DNA of 51,368 nt from Candidatus Woesebacteria bacterium. GTDB lineage: Bacteria > Patescibacteriota > Microgenomatia > Woykebacterales > 2-01-FULL-43-14. The translations under genes and the position numbers were made by a program. Positions 1-6,802 of this stretch are shown here, piece after piece; the first letter of the stretch is position 1, and each line of letters starts with the position of its first letter. The stretch lies in NCBI GenBank assembly GCA_020060105.1, contig JAGVAV010000025.1, positions 1 to 51,368 of the forward strand, given 5' to 3'. Under the pieces are notes generated by a model, which was given only the letters and a program-made list of their open reading frames with translations, was not told the origin of the DNA and did no database searches.

Positions 1-1
1 G

Positions 2-98
2 GTACAATAATGTTAGACCGCACCAATCACTTAAATACCAGTCACCTTATCAGTGTTACTTAAAAGGAGGATTGTCTCAAAAGTACTGATCCAGGACA
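2..98 (+). repeat. 97-bp interspersed repeat, copy 1
   Basis: Identical over 97 bp to the reverse complement of 51272-51368 and differs at three positions from the reverse complement of 6401-6497. It contains an inverted repeat (ATCAGT ... ACTGAT) whose loop carries AAGGAGG. One edge is GTAC, the other AGGACA. The window starts one base outside it, which suggests the assembly stopped at a multicopy sequence. It could be one end of an insertion sequence (the AGGACA edge, read inward, resembles IS3-type ends) or a regulatory module; no transposase is visible. Confidence 0.9.
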
Positions 99-103
99 AC
101 TCT

Positions 104-132
104 TTGACATTTTCGTGGCTAAATGATAACAT
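104..132 (+). promoter_or_regulatory. sigma-70-like promoter of the 203-568 gene
   Basis: TTGACA (104-109), 17-nt spacer, TAACAT (127-132) preceded by TG (extended -10). It starts 5 nt after the 97-bp repeat. The expected transcript start is near 139, giving a leader of about 64 nt with a small hairpin at 144-171. Confidence 0.7.
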
Positions 133-143
133 TGCTTGTAGTT

Positions 144-171
144 AACCAACCGCCTTAATTAGCGGAAGGTT
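144..171 (+). promoter_or_regulatory. 5' leader hairpin
   Basis: AACC-aa-CCGC, 8-nt loop, GCGG-aa-GGTT: two 4-bp helices split by a symmetric internal loop, between the predicted transcript start and the ribosome-binding site of the next gene. Function unknown. Confidence 0.4.
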
Positions 172-202
172 TAATTGATAATAGAAAGGAAGAGTCAGGA
201 GA

Positions 203-568
203 GTGAGTAGTAACAACGGCAAGAGTCAACCATTCATTTACGCTCGCCCCTTTAATTTTAACGCGATAGACCCTAATGGGAATGTTACTTCTTGCCAAAG
301 AATGATTCTCGAGGTCACAGTTGATAACCCAATTAGCGAGTCTCCTGAAGAAGTGTGCCTGGAAGGACCAGTTAATGGTAATGCGGCAGGGGTTTACAGG
401 GAAGTCGGCCCCCGCGGAACTGAAATTCTCAAGATTGTGGGTGAGTGCCCGGATTTCGAATACGCCCACATTCGCCAAAAACATCTTACAGTAACCTTAA
501 AGAATCCAGACATTGAAAGCATCAGACATCTTAAGCAAGCTCTCTGTAAAGCGCTTAAAGAGGCTTGA
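203..568 (+). CDS. Hypothetical protein, 121 aa
   Basis: I do not recognise the family. The protein is soluble, with no signal peptide or membrane segment, and holds four cysteines (near residues 31, 52, 81 and 114) and a Lys-rich C-terminus. The start is GTG at 203, with AGGAGA directly upstream and AAAGGA 13 nt upstream. The gene is a self-contained unit: near-consensus promoter at 104-132, leader hairpin, and a perfect 10-bp terminator hairpin after the stop. A long open frame on the opposite strand (155-484) is a shadow. That it is a real gene is well supported by the flanking signals; its function is not. Confidence 0.7.
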   Translation: MSSNNGKSQPFIYARPFNFNAIDPNGNVTSCQRMILEVTVDNPISESPEEVCLEGPVNGNAAGVYREVGPRGTEILKIVGECPDFEYAHIRQKHLTVTLKNPDIESIRHLKQALCKALKEA

Positions 569-584
569 AAACAATGGTGAAATC

Positions 585-618
585 AGGTCTTCGAAAATAC
601 TCGAAGACCTCCCTTTTT
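585..618 (+). terminator. Rho-independent terminator
   Basis: Perfect 10-bp stem AGGTCTTCGA / TCGAAGACCT with a 6-nt loop, followed by CCCTTTTT. It ends the 203-568 gene. Confidence 0.85.
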
Positions 619-638
619 ATCCTCCCAAATTTATCCTC

Positions 639-667
639 TTGACAAGCCACAAAATGTTTTGTACCTT
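639..667 (+). promoter_or_regulatory. Promoter with embedded palindrome, hemerythrin gene
   Basis: TTGACA (639-644), 17-nt spacer, TACCTT (662-667). The spacer holds the perfect palindrome ACAAAATGTTTTGT (649-662), the classic position for a repressor operator. A regulator is inferred, not seen. Confidence 0.5.
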
Positions 668-719
668 TGTTGGTAAACCCTTCTCGAAAGTTACCTAATC
701 GTTATTTGGAGGCATTTAC

Positions 720-1280
720 ATGAAAGCGACAGAACAGTTAACCGAAGAGCATCAAGCGGTAGTCTTAACCCTAAACATTTTAGAAATCATTATCGCGAGA
801 CTTTCCAACGGAAAAAAAGTTGATCCAAACCATTTAGAGCAAATTATCGATTTTTTCCAAGGTTTCGTTGATCGGTGCCACCACACAAAGGAAGAAAAAC
901 TTCTTTTTCCAAAAATGCAAGAATACGGTCTAGCGAAAGAGGGTGGGCCGATTAGCGTAATGCTGTTAGAACACGAAAGAGGCCGAGACTTAGTGAAAAA
1001 TCTAAAAAGGGCCGTTGATGATTATCGAAACCATAAGCGGGGAGCGGCCAAGGAAATTGTTTCCCAAGCCCAAAAGTATGTCCAACTACTAAATGATCAC
1101 ATCCAAAAAGAGGATAATATCTTATTTCCTATGGCAGACATAGTTATTCCCCAACTAGAACGGGAAAGACTTTGGAAAGGTTTTGAAGAAGTTGAAAACA
1201 AAGAGGTTGGGAAGGGCAAACACGAAGCCTATCATCAGATCCTTGATCAACTCAAGAGCTACTATCTAAAACCGGCTTAG
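720..1280 (+). CDS. Hemerythrin-like (HHE) domain protein
   Basis: Cytoplasmic four-helix HHE cation-binding protein of 186 aa. Likely di-iron ligands are His11 (EEHQ), His54/His55 with Glu58/Glu59 (HHTKEE), His85 (EHERG) and His127 with Glu131 (HIQKED); the repeated LLFP/ILFP after the metal motifs is typical of the family. Such proteins bind oxygen or NO or sense redox and iron. The ATG at 720 follows GGAGG at a good distance. The promoter at 639-667 carries a palindrome where a redox repressor might bind. The GtrA gene follows after 55 nt without a terminator, so the two may be co-transcribed. The family is clear; the exact role is open. Confidence 0.88.
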   Translation: MKATEQLTEEHQAVVLTLNILEIIIARLSNGKKVDPNHLEQIIDFFQGFVDRCHHTKEEKLLFPKMQEYGLAKEGGPISVMLLEHERGRDLVKNLKRAVDDYRNHKRGAAKEIVSQAQKYVQLLNDHIQKEDNILFPMADIVIPQLERERLWKGFEEVENKEVGKGKHEAYHQILDQLKSYYLKPA

Positions 1281-1335
1281 AAACCTGGAGTCGAAATTAA
1301 ACTTCCAGCGGAAAAAAGTAAGAATGGAGGGAGAG

Positions 1336-1917
1336 ATGAAACAGCGATGGTGGTATCGCTATTTTCTTTGGTATCTTCTTAAATGTTCTTGGCTGAATAG
1401 ACTCCTAGAAAACAGAAGGGCGCTATACTGGCTCGAAACGAAACAACGAGTCGTCACCTTCATCCTTAACGGTGGCTTACTTTTTCTGGCCGGATGGGTG
1501 ATAATGTTTATTTTCGTGGAATGGGTAAGGCTGGATAAAAATCTCGCTTTTCCAATTCAGCTCATCTTGATTGTTCAAGCCAGCTTCTTTGTCCATTACC
1601 ACAGCACCTGGGAAGATCGAAAGGAAAAGCCTTCCAAAAAGCAGCGGGGAAAGGGTTGGGGGCTAAGCTCAACCATGTTGCGCCAGTGGGCTCTTTTTAA
1701 CGCCGTGAAATTAGTAATGGTAGCGGTCAGTCAGGTAATATTTGTCGGGCTTACTTTGTTCTTTCATTATCTAGTTGTCACGGCCATTTGCGAAGCTCTT
1801 TTCGCCGTCTTTGGTTACCTAACCAACGACTGGATCATTTTCCGCCCAAACCCTCTCTCGGAGAGCCAGACGAGAATAAATCGTCTGCTAAAGCCAAAAA
1901 ATGGGCGATTAAGTTAA
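1336..1917 (+). CDS. GtrA-like membrane protein
   Basis: Small four-helix membrane protein of the GtrA/DPMS3 type, thought to help move polyprenyl-linked sugars across the membrane. Helix pairs lie near residues 40-80 and 120-165 and end in the family-like YLTNDWIIFRP, which corresponds to the N-x-x-F/W-x-F signature. I choose ATG 1336 rather than ATG 1324 because GGAGGG at 1326-1331 is correctly spaced for it and overlaps the upstream ATG. The stop codon lies inside the terminator hairpin. A second GtrA domain is fused to a glycosyltransferase at 15076-16164. Confidence 0.72.
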   Translation: MKQRWWYRYFLWYLLKCSWLNRLLENRRALYWLETKQRVVTFILNGGLLFLAGWVIMFIFVEWVRLDKNLAFPIQLILIVQASFFVHYHSTWEDRKEKPSKKQRGKGWGLSSTMLRQWALFNAVKLVMVAVSQVIFVGLTLFFHYLVVTAICEALFAVFGYLTNDWIIFRPNPLSESQTRINRLLKPKNGRLS

Positions 1918-1938
1918 CTGAACTGATCGCCCATTTTT
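1896..1938 (+). terminator. Terminator overlapping the stop codon
   Basis: AAAAATGGGCGAT pairs with ATCGCCCATTTTT across a loop that contains the TAA stop of the GtrA gene; a T-rich tract follows. Confidence 0.85.
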
Positions 1939-1954
1939 CTTTTTCTGACTTATT

Positions 1955-1963
1955 TGATATAAT
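1955..1963 (+). promoter_or_regulatory. Extended -10 promoter of the lipoprotein gene
   Basis: TGATATAAT gives a consensus extended -10; no good -35 is visible upstream. Transcription would start near 1970, 50 nt before the ATG. Confidence 0.5.
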
Positions 1964-2022
1964 CCAGCCCATAACCCAGTTCTTGTTTAGAAACGGCGAA
2001 AAAGCCAAGGGGGAGCGATCTA

Positions 2023-2418
2023 ATGAAAAAAGGGGTTCGCAACTTTCGATTGCTTCTACTGTGTTGTTTTCTGATCTTCGGAACAGTTTTTCTCTCCGCC
2101 TGCCTTAAAGTTGATAACCCGTTCCTGCCGTATAAAGAAAGGTCCTTTAAAGTCTGGCCTCAGACAACGTCTCACTACGATCTGGAGCTTAAAGAAGGCA
2201 ATTACTTTGAAGGTGTGGTGATTGTCCGAGGTAAAAACGATGATCTTCGCTTTTATCTTAAGGACCCGACTGGCCAAGTTATTGAAGAAGTTGAGGTAAA
2301 GCGAGAGTACCGCTTTAAAGGTACCGCCAAAAGAAGTGGCTTCTACACCTTTTACTTTGATAACCACCGCTCGTTGGTTACTTCGAAAGAGGTTCTTCTC
2401 CGCTATGGAGTTCGTTAA
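2023..2418 (+). CDS. Small lipoprotein with GOLD/emp24-like beta domain
   Basis: 131 aa with a Lys/Arg start, a hydrophobic segment (residues 9-23) and the lipobox LSAC, so Cys27 should be lipidated and the protein anchored on the outer face of the membrane. The rest is a short beta-rich domain, with strands around GVVIVRG, LRFYLKDP, YRFKGTA and FYTFYFDNH, and a final TSKEVLLRY. This resembles the beta sandwich of the emp24/GOLD family known from bacterial lipoproteins; the match is from pattern only. ATG 2023 has GGGGGAG 7 nt upstream. It is monocistronic, with its own extended -10 promoter and terminator. Confidence 0.72.
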   Translation: MKKGVRNFRLLLLCCFLIFGTVFLSACLKVDNPFLPYKERSFKVWPQTTSHYDLELKEGNYFEGVVIVRGKNDDLRFYLKDPTGQVIEEVEVKREYRFKGTAKRSGFYTFYFDNHRSLVTSKEVLLRYGVR

Positions 2419-2423
2419 TCTCC

Positions 2424-2456
2424 AAAGGCGTTTGTAATCACAAACGCCTTTAATTT
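2424..2456 (+). terminator. Rho-independent terminator
   Basis: 12-bp perfect stem AAAGGCGTTTGT / ACAAACGCCTTT with loop AATC, followed by AATTTTC. Confidence 0.88.
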
Positions 2457-2458
2457 TC

Positions 2459-2497
2459 TAAAAAAGAAAAAGTCTGGCCTATTACAGCCAGAACTTT
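2459..2497 (-). terminator. Terminator of the 2517-3056 gene
   Basis: On the minus strand AGT(T)CTGGC pairs with GCCAGACT, followed by a long T-rich run (complement of 2459-2470). Confidence 0.75.
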
Positions 2498-2516
2498 TGT
2501 CTCTCGCCTTGTTTTA

Positions 2517-3056
2517 CTAGTTTCGACGGCAAACAACACTTCCGACGTGCCGCTGAAACATCCTTAGACACATCAGGGTTGGTAAACTCGGGGGATGATA
2601 AATACGGGCTCCCAATATTCCTTCTTCACCAACCCAACTAAAAATAATAAAAGCGAAAGGTATCTTACTATCCCGCGCTTCCTCGACTAGCCTAATAATA
2701 CGTTCTTCTCCTAACGGTTCTGAAAGGTTTCTCCAGAAAGCCATTAGATTTCCCTGACTTTGGACAATTTCAGGATCTAGTTCATAAGCTAGTATTTTCG
2801 ACCTAATCTCGCCCGAGCTCAGCGCTCTCCTTTTCGAAGACAACACTGAAAAGACTTGATATCTCGTTTGCCCTAGACAACCAGCTGGTTGTAAAGCCGC
2901 GATGTTAATAAGATCTGCAAATGGACTGTCCCAGTCACCCGGGAATCCCTCGAGAGGGTAGCAAGCACAACGATCAGGAAACCACTGCTCGATAAACTCA
3001 ATAAATTGACTTAATTGTCCTTGGGTTCCGTTGAAATCATCGTTCGAAGCGGCCAC
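2517..3056 (-). CDS. Hypothetical protein, 179 aa
   Basis: No recognised domain. The protein is soluble, with a cluster of cysteines near residue 30 (CACYP), and basic at its very end (VGSVVCRRN). An open frame extends 13 codons upstream, but GTG at 3056 is the better start: AGGAGGAG (3061-3070) lies 4-6 nt before it and the -10 box lies inside the longer version. The promoter (TTGAAG-17-TAAAAT at 3086-3114) and hairpin terminator make it a stand-alone unit, like several other orphan genes in this window. Confidence 0.65.
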   Translation of the reverse strand: MAASNDDFNGTQGQLSQFIEFIEQWFPDRCACYPLEGFPGDWDSPFADLINIAALQPAGCLGQTRYQVFSVLSSKRRALSSGEIRSKILAYELDPEIVQSQGNLMAFWRNLSEPLGEERIIRLVEEARDSKIPFAFIIFSWVGEEGILGARIYHPPSLPTLMCLRMFQRHVGSVVCRRN

Positions 3057-3085
3057 TTTATCTCCTCCTAATTTTTTCCAACCGC

Positions 3086-3114
3086 ATTTTATCATAAATA
3101 AGACTTCACTTCAA
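3086..3114 (-). promoter_or_regulatory. Promoter of the 2517-3056 gene
   Basis: On the minus strand TTGAAG (3114-3109), 17-nt spacer, TAAAAT (3091-3086). Confidence 0.7.
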
Positions 3115-3126
3115 TTTTAACCAAAG

Positions 3127-3156
3127 TTGCAAACTTATGGATCTGGGGTGTATAGT
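3127..3156 (+). promoter_or_regulatory. Promoter of the small membrane-protein gene
   Basis: TTGCAA (3127-3132), 18-nt spacer, TATAGT (3151-3156), divergent from the promoter at 3086-3114. Confidence 0.55.
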
Positions 3157-3199
3157 TCACCAGATTAAGAAGCTTAATCAACAAATAAGGAGAGGAGAA

Positions 3200-3559
3200 A
3201 TGATCAAAAAAATCCTAGGCATACTCGCCCTTTTAGTCATCGTTCTACTGATACCCTTCACCATAACTGTGTTATACGAAGTGGCTGATCGGCTGGACCG
3301 GATGGGAATTCGAACCCAGGTTAGGGGGGTATGGTCTTGTTTTAAACAAAGAATCTAGGCTTGTCCTGCGGGAAGAGGGGAAAGTTCCCGAGAGAAACAA
3401 GATGACCTGGATTGTCAGCTGACTGAGGCAATCAATAGCGGTCAGTACAACATTTTGCAGATCGAAACCTTTTACCACGAAACGTACATGGTTAAAGCGG
3501 AAGTTTACTATTTTGCCAACGAACCAACCCCCGATATTCTGGCAGGACCGGTGGTTTAA
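3200..3559 (+). pseudogene. Small membrane protein gene, interrupted by an in-frame stop
   Basis: ATG 3200 follows a strong AAGGAGAGGAG and opens a protein with one N-terminal membrane helix (residues 2-25). The frame stops at TAG 3356-3358 after 52 residues. The same frame then stays open to TAA 3557-3559 and encodes a protein-like tail (QYNILQIETFYHETYMVKAE and more), and that last stop sits inside a terminator hairpin, as seen for the GtrA gene. Between about 3330 and 3418 a different frame reads more naturally, starting at a GGGGGG run. The simplest reading is a gene broken by one or two small indels. Alternatively the 52-aa peptide is the real product. No family recognised. Confidence 0.5.
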
Positions 3560-3575
3560 ACCCCGGTCCTTTCTC
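3544..3575 (+). terminator. Terminator after the interrupted gene
   Basis: GGACCGG / CCGGTCC with a 12-nt loop, then TTTCT. The loop holds the TAA at 3557-3559. Confidence 0.65.
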
Positions 3576-3602
3576 ATTCAGGTGGCTAATTTGGGTCATC
3601 TG

Positions 3603-3611
3603 TGGTATAAT
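3603..3611 (+). promoter_or_regulatory. Extended -10 upstream of the tRNA-like element and tRNA-Lys
   Basis: TGGTATAAT, a consensus extended -10. The predicted start near 3618 is only about 11 nt before the tRNA-like element and would also cover tRNA-Lys. Confidence 0.55.
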
Positions 3612-3628
3612 TTTCAAGCAAAACACCC

Positions 3629-3672
3629 GGGCCAGTAGCTTAACCCATATTTAATCGGGGTCAATTGGCAGA
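3629..3672 (+). ncRNA. tRNA-like 5' half with 21-nt D-loop insertion (element 1)
   Basis: Positions 3629-3642 and 3664-3672 repeat nucleotides 1-23 of the downstream tRNA-Lys with one change (T for C at tRNA position 13), but 21 extra bases (3643-3663) sit in the D-loop. The insertion can fold (ACCC with GGGT). No matching 3' half or CCA follows. A second, diverged copy with an equally long insertion at the same point lies at 34791-34835. It could be a tRNA pseudogene, a structured leader or a new tRNA-derived RNA. Confidence 0.5.
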
Positions 3673-3738
3673 TCCATCGGCTGACGAACTTTTAAACAAT
3701 TTATCTTCCAGTCGTGAGATTATTTATCGAGTGTGTGA

Positions 3739-3814
3739 GGGCCAGTAGCTCAATTGGCAGAGCAGTTGCCTCTTAAGCAATCGGTTGGAGGTTCGAGTCC
3801 TCCCTGGCTCACCA
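3739..3814 (+). tRNA. tRNA-Lys (anticodon CTT)
   Basis: Acceptor GGGCCAG / CTGGCTC (with one G-T pair), anticodon loop CTCTTAA giving CTT, T-arm GGAGG-TTCGAGT-CCTCC, discriminator A and encoded CCA (3812-3814). Confidence 0.95.
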
Positions 3815-3836
3815 AAATAAGTTTACCAATCAATCG

Positions 3837-3865
3837 TTGACAAAAGTACGAGAAAGTAGTATAAA
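3837..3865 (+). promoter_or_regulatory. Strong promoter after tRNA-Lys
   Basis: TTGACA (3837-3842), exactly 17 nt, TATAAA (3860-3865). The predicted start near 3872 is only a few bases before a terminator hairpin, so the transcript would be about 40 nt with no gene in it. Confidence 0.65.
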
Positions 3866-3877
3866 ATGTATGTAAGG

Positions 3878-3909
3878 CGCGGTCACTCGAATTTGTTTGA
3901 TCGCGTTTT
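3878..3909 (+). terminator. Terminator directly downstream of the promoter
   Basis: CGCGGTCA pairs with TGATCGCG (one G-T pair), followed by TTTT. It can end tRNA-Lys transcription or a very short RNA from the promoter at 3837-3865. Confidence 0.65.
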
Positions 3910-3916
3910 GCGTTTA

Positions 3917-4819
3917 TTAGGTTACCTCTTTTATTTTTCTCCCCGAAGGAATAACTAAATAACTATTTTTCTTTATCGTCGCAAAAAGGGTTTTTAAATG
4001 ATACTCCTGGATTTTTAACCTATTCCCAGGGTCTCCGATTAAGCTTCTGTATGTGACATAAGAGCAGATATCAGCTATTTCTAACCCACCGTTTACAACT
4101 TTTTTAGTAGAAATTGTTAAAGTATGTATTCTTTCCCTAACTTCGACAGCTAAAGGGTTGACAATATTGCCAGGAAGCGGGTTTTTCTTCGATAAATCAA
4201 AGTACTTCACAAAAGTGCCGTCCTGGTGCTGTCTGGACTCAATGACGATTTCACCAGAGGCTTTCTCTGAAACTAGGAATTTGGCGAAATCCTTTATTGC
4301 TTCTAAGGAGCATAGCTCATAAGATAGATCAATATTAACACTTGGGTTCTTATTTTTCTTCCTAGGAACATAGCTCAATTTAGTTCTTAATTTATTTTTG
4401 TCAACAAAGTAAATACCTGTTTTATAAGGAATATTTAACAAAATACTATTTAGCTCATTTATGAAGTAGCTGATTCGGCTGCGTGGCTTCACTAATTTTC
4501 TATAATTTTGATATGGTCTTTCAAATAAATCAGTTGTATGGATTAGTTTGAAATCGTCGCCTAAAAACCGTTTCTTTAAGAGTCTCAAGTAACCTTCAAT
4601 TATTATAAAATCTTCTTGTTTAATAATCACTGTTGCAAGAACAAACTTACTACCTAAATAATTGAGGCAACTTTCTCCGGATTCGTCAATAAATAAGTAA
4701 TATTTTATGTTTTTTCTACAGATATTATAATCTAGTAGTTGTTTGATGTCCAATTTATTACGAGACGATTTACAGAAATAGTGAGTTAGACGGTGGGGTA
4801 AATTGTTGGTAGGACTCAA
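3917..4819 (-). CDS. DUF3800 family protein
   Basis: 300 aa with the DUF3800 hallmarks: YLFIDESGE near the N-terminus (Asp45, Glu46) and GLEIADICSYVTYR near the C-terminus, with conserved acidic residues between. The family has an RNase H-like fold and is often carried near mobile elements; its biochemical role is poorly known. The start is uncertain: TTG 4819 gives 40 residues before the conserved core, has only a weak ribosome site, and a TTGGAC-18-TATAAT promoter-like sequence lies inside that stretch, so translation may begin later. The gene is clearly more AT-rich than its neighbours, which hints at transfer. It converges on tRNA-Lys. Confidence 0.82.
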   Translation of the reverse strand: MSPTNNLPHRLTHYFCKSSRNKLDIKQLLDYNICRKNIKYYLFIDESGESCLNYLGSKFVLATVIIKQEDFIIIEGYLRLLKKRFLGDDFKLIHTTDLFERPYQNYRKLVKPRSRISYFINELNSILLNIPYKTGIYFVDKNKLRTKLSYVPRKKNKNPSVNIDLSYELCSLEAIKDFAKFLVSEKASGEIVIESRQHQDGTFVKYFDLSKKNPLPGNIVNPLAVEVRERIHTLTISTKKVVNGGLEIADICSYVTYRSLIGDPGNRLKIQEYHLKTLFATIKKNSYLVIPSGRKIKEVT

Positions 4820-4900
4820 TAAAACCTAGCGAGGTGTCCCAATTCCAAATCAACTGGTTCACCAGAAATGGAAATTACCCTTCTCTGTCAACGGATTTTT

Positions 4901-4947
4901 GAAAAAAAATAAAAAACCTTCGGGTGGATTAATTCCCCGAAGGTTTT
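4901..4947 (-). terminator. Terminator of the SPFH gene
   Basis: On the minus strand AAAACCTTCGGGG pairs with CCCGAAGGTTTT, followed by a long T-rich tract (complement of 4901-4916). Confidence 0.9.
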
Positions 4948-4961
4948 GCATTTGGAAGAGG

Positions 4962-6083
4962 TTATCTTCCTGGCGTTGGAACGTTAAAGAACGGAATAGG
5001 TGATCCCGCGCCAACGTAAGTAGGAACTTCTCCAGTCCAACGTTGGGTCTTTTGATATTCCAGGTAAGCGTCAGGCGACTTGGCAAGAGCCGCTTGGACT
5101 GCCTGGATTCCCTCTGCTTCCGCAAGATACTTGGCCCTGATCTGGTAGGCATCAGCGTCAGCGACCATTTTTTTAGCCTCAGCTTCTCCCGAAGCCTCCG
5201 CGATTCGCTTCTCCTTTTCCGCTTCCGCAGCTCTCTTTACGACGATGTAGCCGGTGTTTGCCCTGATCTCTTCCGCTTCTTGTTCTTTACTTCTCGTTTG
5301 AATCAGTACTCCCGCCTGCTCTTTTTCGAATTCCCGTTGAGCGACTTCATTAAGCATGTTTTCAATGATTTCATCAAATCCGTAGTCAACGATGGCGAGC
5401 TGGAGCACGAATACTAGAGGCTCCTTGTCTTCATTCACAAGTTGACGCTGAAGTGCCGCTTCTACTTCATTTTCCATCTCCGCGCGCTGGTTCCCAACGA
5501 AGTTGTAAGGACGAGCGCCTTGAGTTCCTTTAAGAGTACTTACCCAGACTCTCTCCACCCAATTATCGAGATAATCCGGTCCGTAGCGGAAATGGAGTTC
5601 GACGATGCGGTCGGGATTCGGATAAGCCCAACCGCGGGCCCAAAAGTATACGACCGGCCGGCCAGGACTGTTTGAATCAGCCTGAACCCCCGTATCCTTA
5701 AGGGATTGTTGCTTAGCTTTGTCAGGCTTTGATCCGATTTCAATCGTCTGCCGGCGAAGGTCATACTGCGTAACCTTGGTTACAAAGGGTGCTAAAATCG
5801 GTTGGAAAGGCCAGGCATGGAATCCGGGGCCGATCTTGGAGTATTGCCCGGTGAAGGTGTTCTCCACAACAGCAATGTGATTGGCCGGAACTTGCGTAGT
5901 TCCCGAGAGCAGTATCAGTAGCACGATTGAAATGATGCTTACGACAGCAGTTAGGGAGAAGGTAAATAGAGACCAGAAGTCGCGACTGTTGTTATAAGGT
6001 GGCGTCCGGAATCGGTTGTAGAAAAAAATACCTATCGAGCCAAAGAGAGTAACGAAAGCTGCGAATGTGATCAGAGTGAGCAC
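4962..6083 (-). CDS. SPFH/Band 7 (prohibitin-like) membrane protein
   Basis: 373 aa. Two membrane helices (about residues 3-22 and 38-60) are followed by an SPFH domain beginning VPANHIAVVENTFTG and a Glu/Lys/Ala-rich coiled coil (about 250-330), then a Pro-rich tail. Family members form membrane-bound rings or scaffolds that organise proteases and membrane domains. The start is GTG 6083, with GGGAGGA at 6091-6097, spacer 7. The gene has a long leader (about 200 nt from the promoter at 6293-6321) containing a 48-nt palindrome. A shorter SPFH protein without helices is encoded at 48793-49356. Family is certain, partner unknown. Confidence 0.9.
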   Translation of the reverse strand: MLTLITFAAFVTLFGSIGIFFYNRFRTPPYNNSRDFWSLFTFSLTAVVSIISIVLLILLSGTTQVPANHIAVVENTFTGQYSKIGPGFHAWPFQPILAPFVTKVTQYDLRRQTIEIGSKPDKAKQQSLKDTGVQADSNSPGRPVVYFWARGWAYPNPDRIVELHFRYGPDYLDNWVERVWVSTLKGTQGARPYNFVGNQRAEMENEVEAALQRQLVNEDKEPLVFVLQLAIVDYGFDEIIENMLNEVAQREFEKEQAGVLIQTRSKEQEAEEIRANTGYIVVKRAAEAEKEKRIAEASGEAEAKKMVADADAYQIRAKYLAEAEGIQAVQAALAKSPDAYLEYQKTQRWTGEVPTYVGAGSPIPFFNVPTPGR

Positions 6084-6173
6084 TGTTAAGTCCTCCCATT
6101 CTTTTTTTCTACTTTAGCCTGACTGTTATTGTCAACGTGCCGTTGAATTATTCCTCCTTCCCCTTTTATCTCA

Positions 6174-6221
6174 GGCTGCAGCTTAACAGAGATAAAAAAT
6201 TATCTCCATAAAGCTACAGCC
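6174..6221 (-). promoter_or_regulatory. 48-nt imperfect palindrome in the SPFH leader
   Basis: GGCTGCAGCTT and GAGATAA on one arm pair with TTATCTC and AAGCTACAGCC on the other, loop AAAA, with small symmetric internal loops and one mismatch. It lies between the predicted transcript start (about 6286) and the GTG at 6083, so it would fold in the mRNA leader. It has no T-run after it. A regulatory or stabilising RNA is inferred. Confidence 0.55.
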
Positions 6222-6292
6222 ATAATTTTACTATTTCTTATGTTAGTTAAGAATAGAATGGTAATGTTTTTTCTGAATTCCCTCAGCGCAGA

Positions 6293-6321
6293 ATTGTAAC
6301 AGAAAAGAGCGAGTATGTCAA
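6293..6321 (-). promoter_or_regulatory. Promoter of the SPFH gene
   Basis: On the minus strand TTGACA (6321-6316), 17-nt spacer, TACAAT (6298-6293). Confidence 0.75.
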
Positions 6322-6369
6322 AAAGATTGTACTGGAAGGGTACATCGGTAATGGTTTGGGAATAGATTG

Positions 6370-6398
6370 AGCATACTCAATTAGGGTAAGGTATGCAA
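6370..6398 (-). promoter_or_regulatory. Possible promoter next to repeat copy 2
   Basis: On the minus strand TTGCAT (6398-6393), 17 nt, TATGCT (6375-6370), starting 2 nt after the 97-bp repeat. Weaker than the promoter at 6293-6321. Confidence 0.4.
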
Positions 6399-6400
6399 GT

Positions 6401-6497
6401 TGTCCTGGATCAGTACTTTTGAGGCAATCCTCCTTTTAAGTAACACTGATAAGGGGACTGGTACTTAAGTGATTGGTGCGGTCTAACATTATTGTAC
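6401..6497 (-). repeat. 97-bp interspersed repeat, copy 2
   Basis: Differs from copies 1 and 3 by three substitutions and keeps the same edges (GTAC and AGGACA). This is the only copy with both flanks in view: the flank beyond GTAC (tag...) differs from the single base seen beyond copy 1, which suggests the repeat really ends there. It points toward the SPFH gene. Confidence 0.9.
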
Positions 6498-6763
6498 TAG
6501 TTAAGCCAAGTAGTTAATTTTTCTTGAAATTCTTCTGGATAAAGCAAGTAGTCATAAGATTACGATATACAGTAGTAGAATATTTTGGTCTAGAGTAAAC
6601 AATCTTGTTAAAATCGGGCGGCAATTTAACTTAATTGTCTCAAATGTGTTTGATCTTTTTCATGGGAAGTTTATGATTTTTTTATTTTAACACACGGAGT
6701 CAAAGTAACAATAAAGAGGCGTGATTTTTTACTTTAATAAATTGGACGGTAGGGTAAATAAAT
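6498..6763. other. Intergenic stretch without a recognised gene
   Basis: AT-rich sequence between repeat copy 2 and the terminator of the AIR-synthase-like gene. I see no open frame with a ribosome site, no tRNA and no convincing hairpin. Confidence 0.5.
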
Positions 6764-6792
6764 AGCCCCGATAGCAAGAGCTGATCGGGGCT
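6764..6792 (-). terminator. Terminator of the AIR-synthase-like gene
   Basis: AGCCCCGAT pairs with ATCGGGGCT across an 11-nt loop; the minus-strand tail is ATTTATTT. Confidence 0.7.
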
Positions 6793-6802
6793 GTGAGTTT
6801 CG

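Noticed and set aside
155-484. 109-aa open frame on the minus strand
   Set aside because: It lies opposite a gene with promoter, ribosome site and terminator; its own start has none of these.
5043-5675. Plus-strand open frames inside the SPFH gene
   Set aside because: They are antisense shadows of a clear coding sequence and have no start signals.
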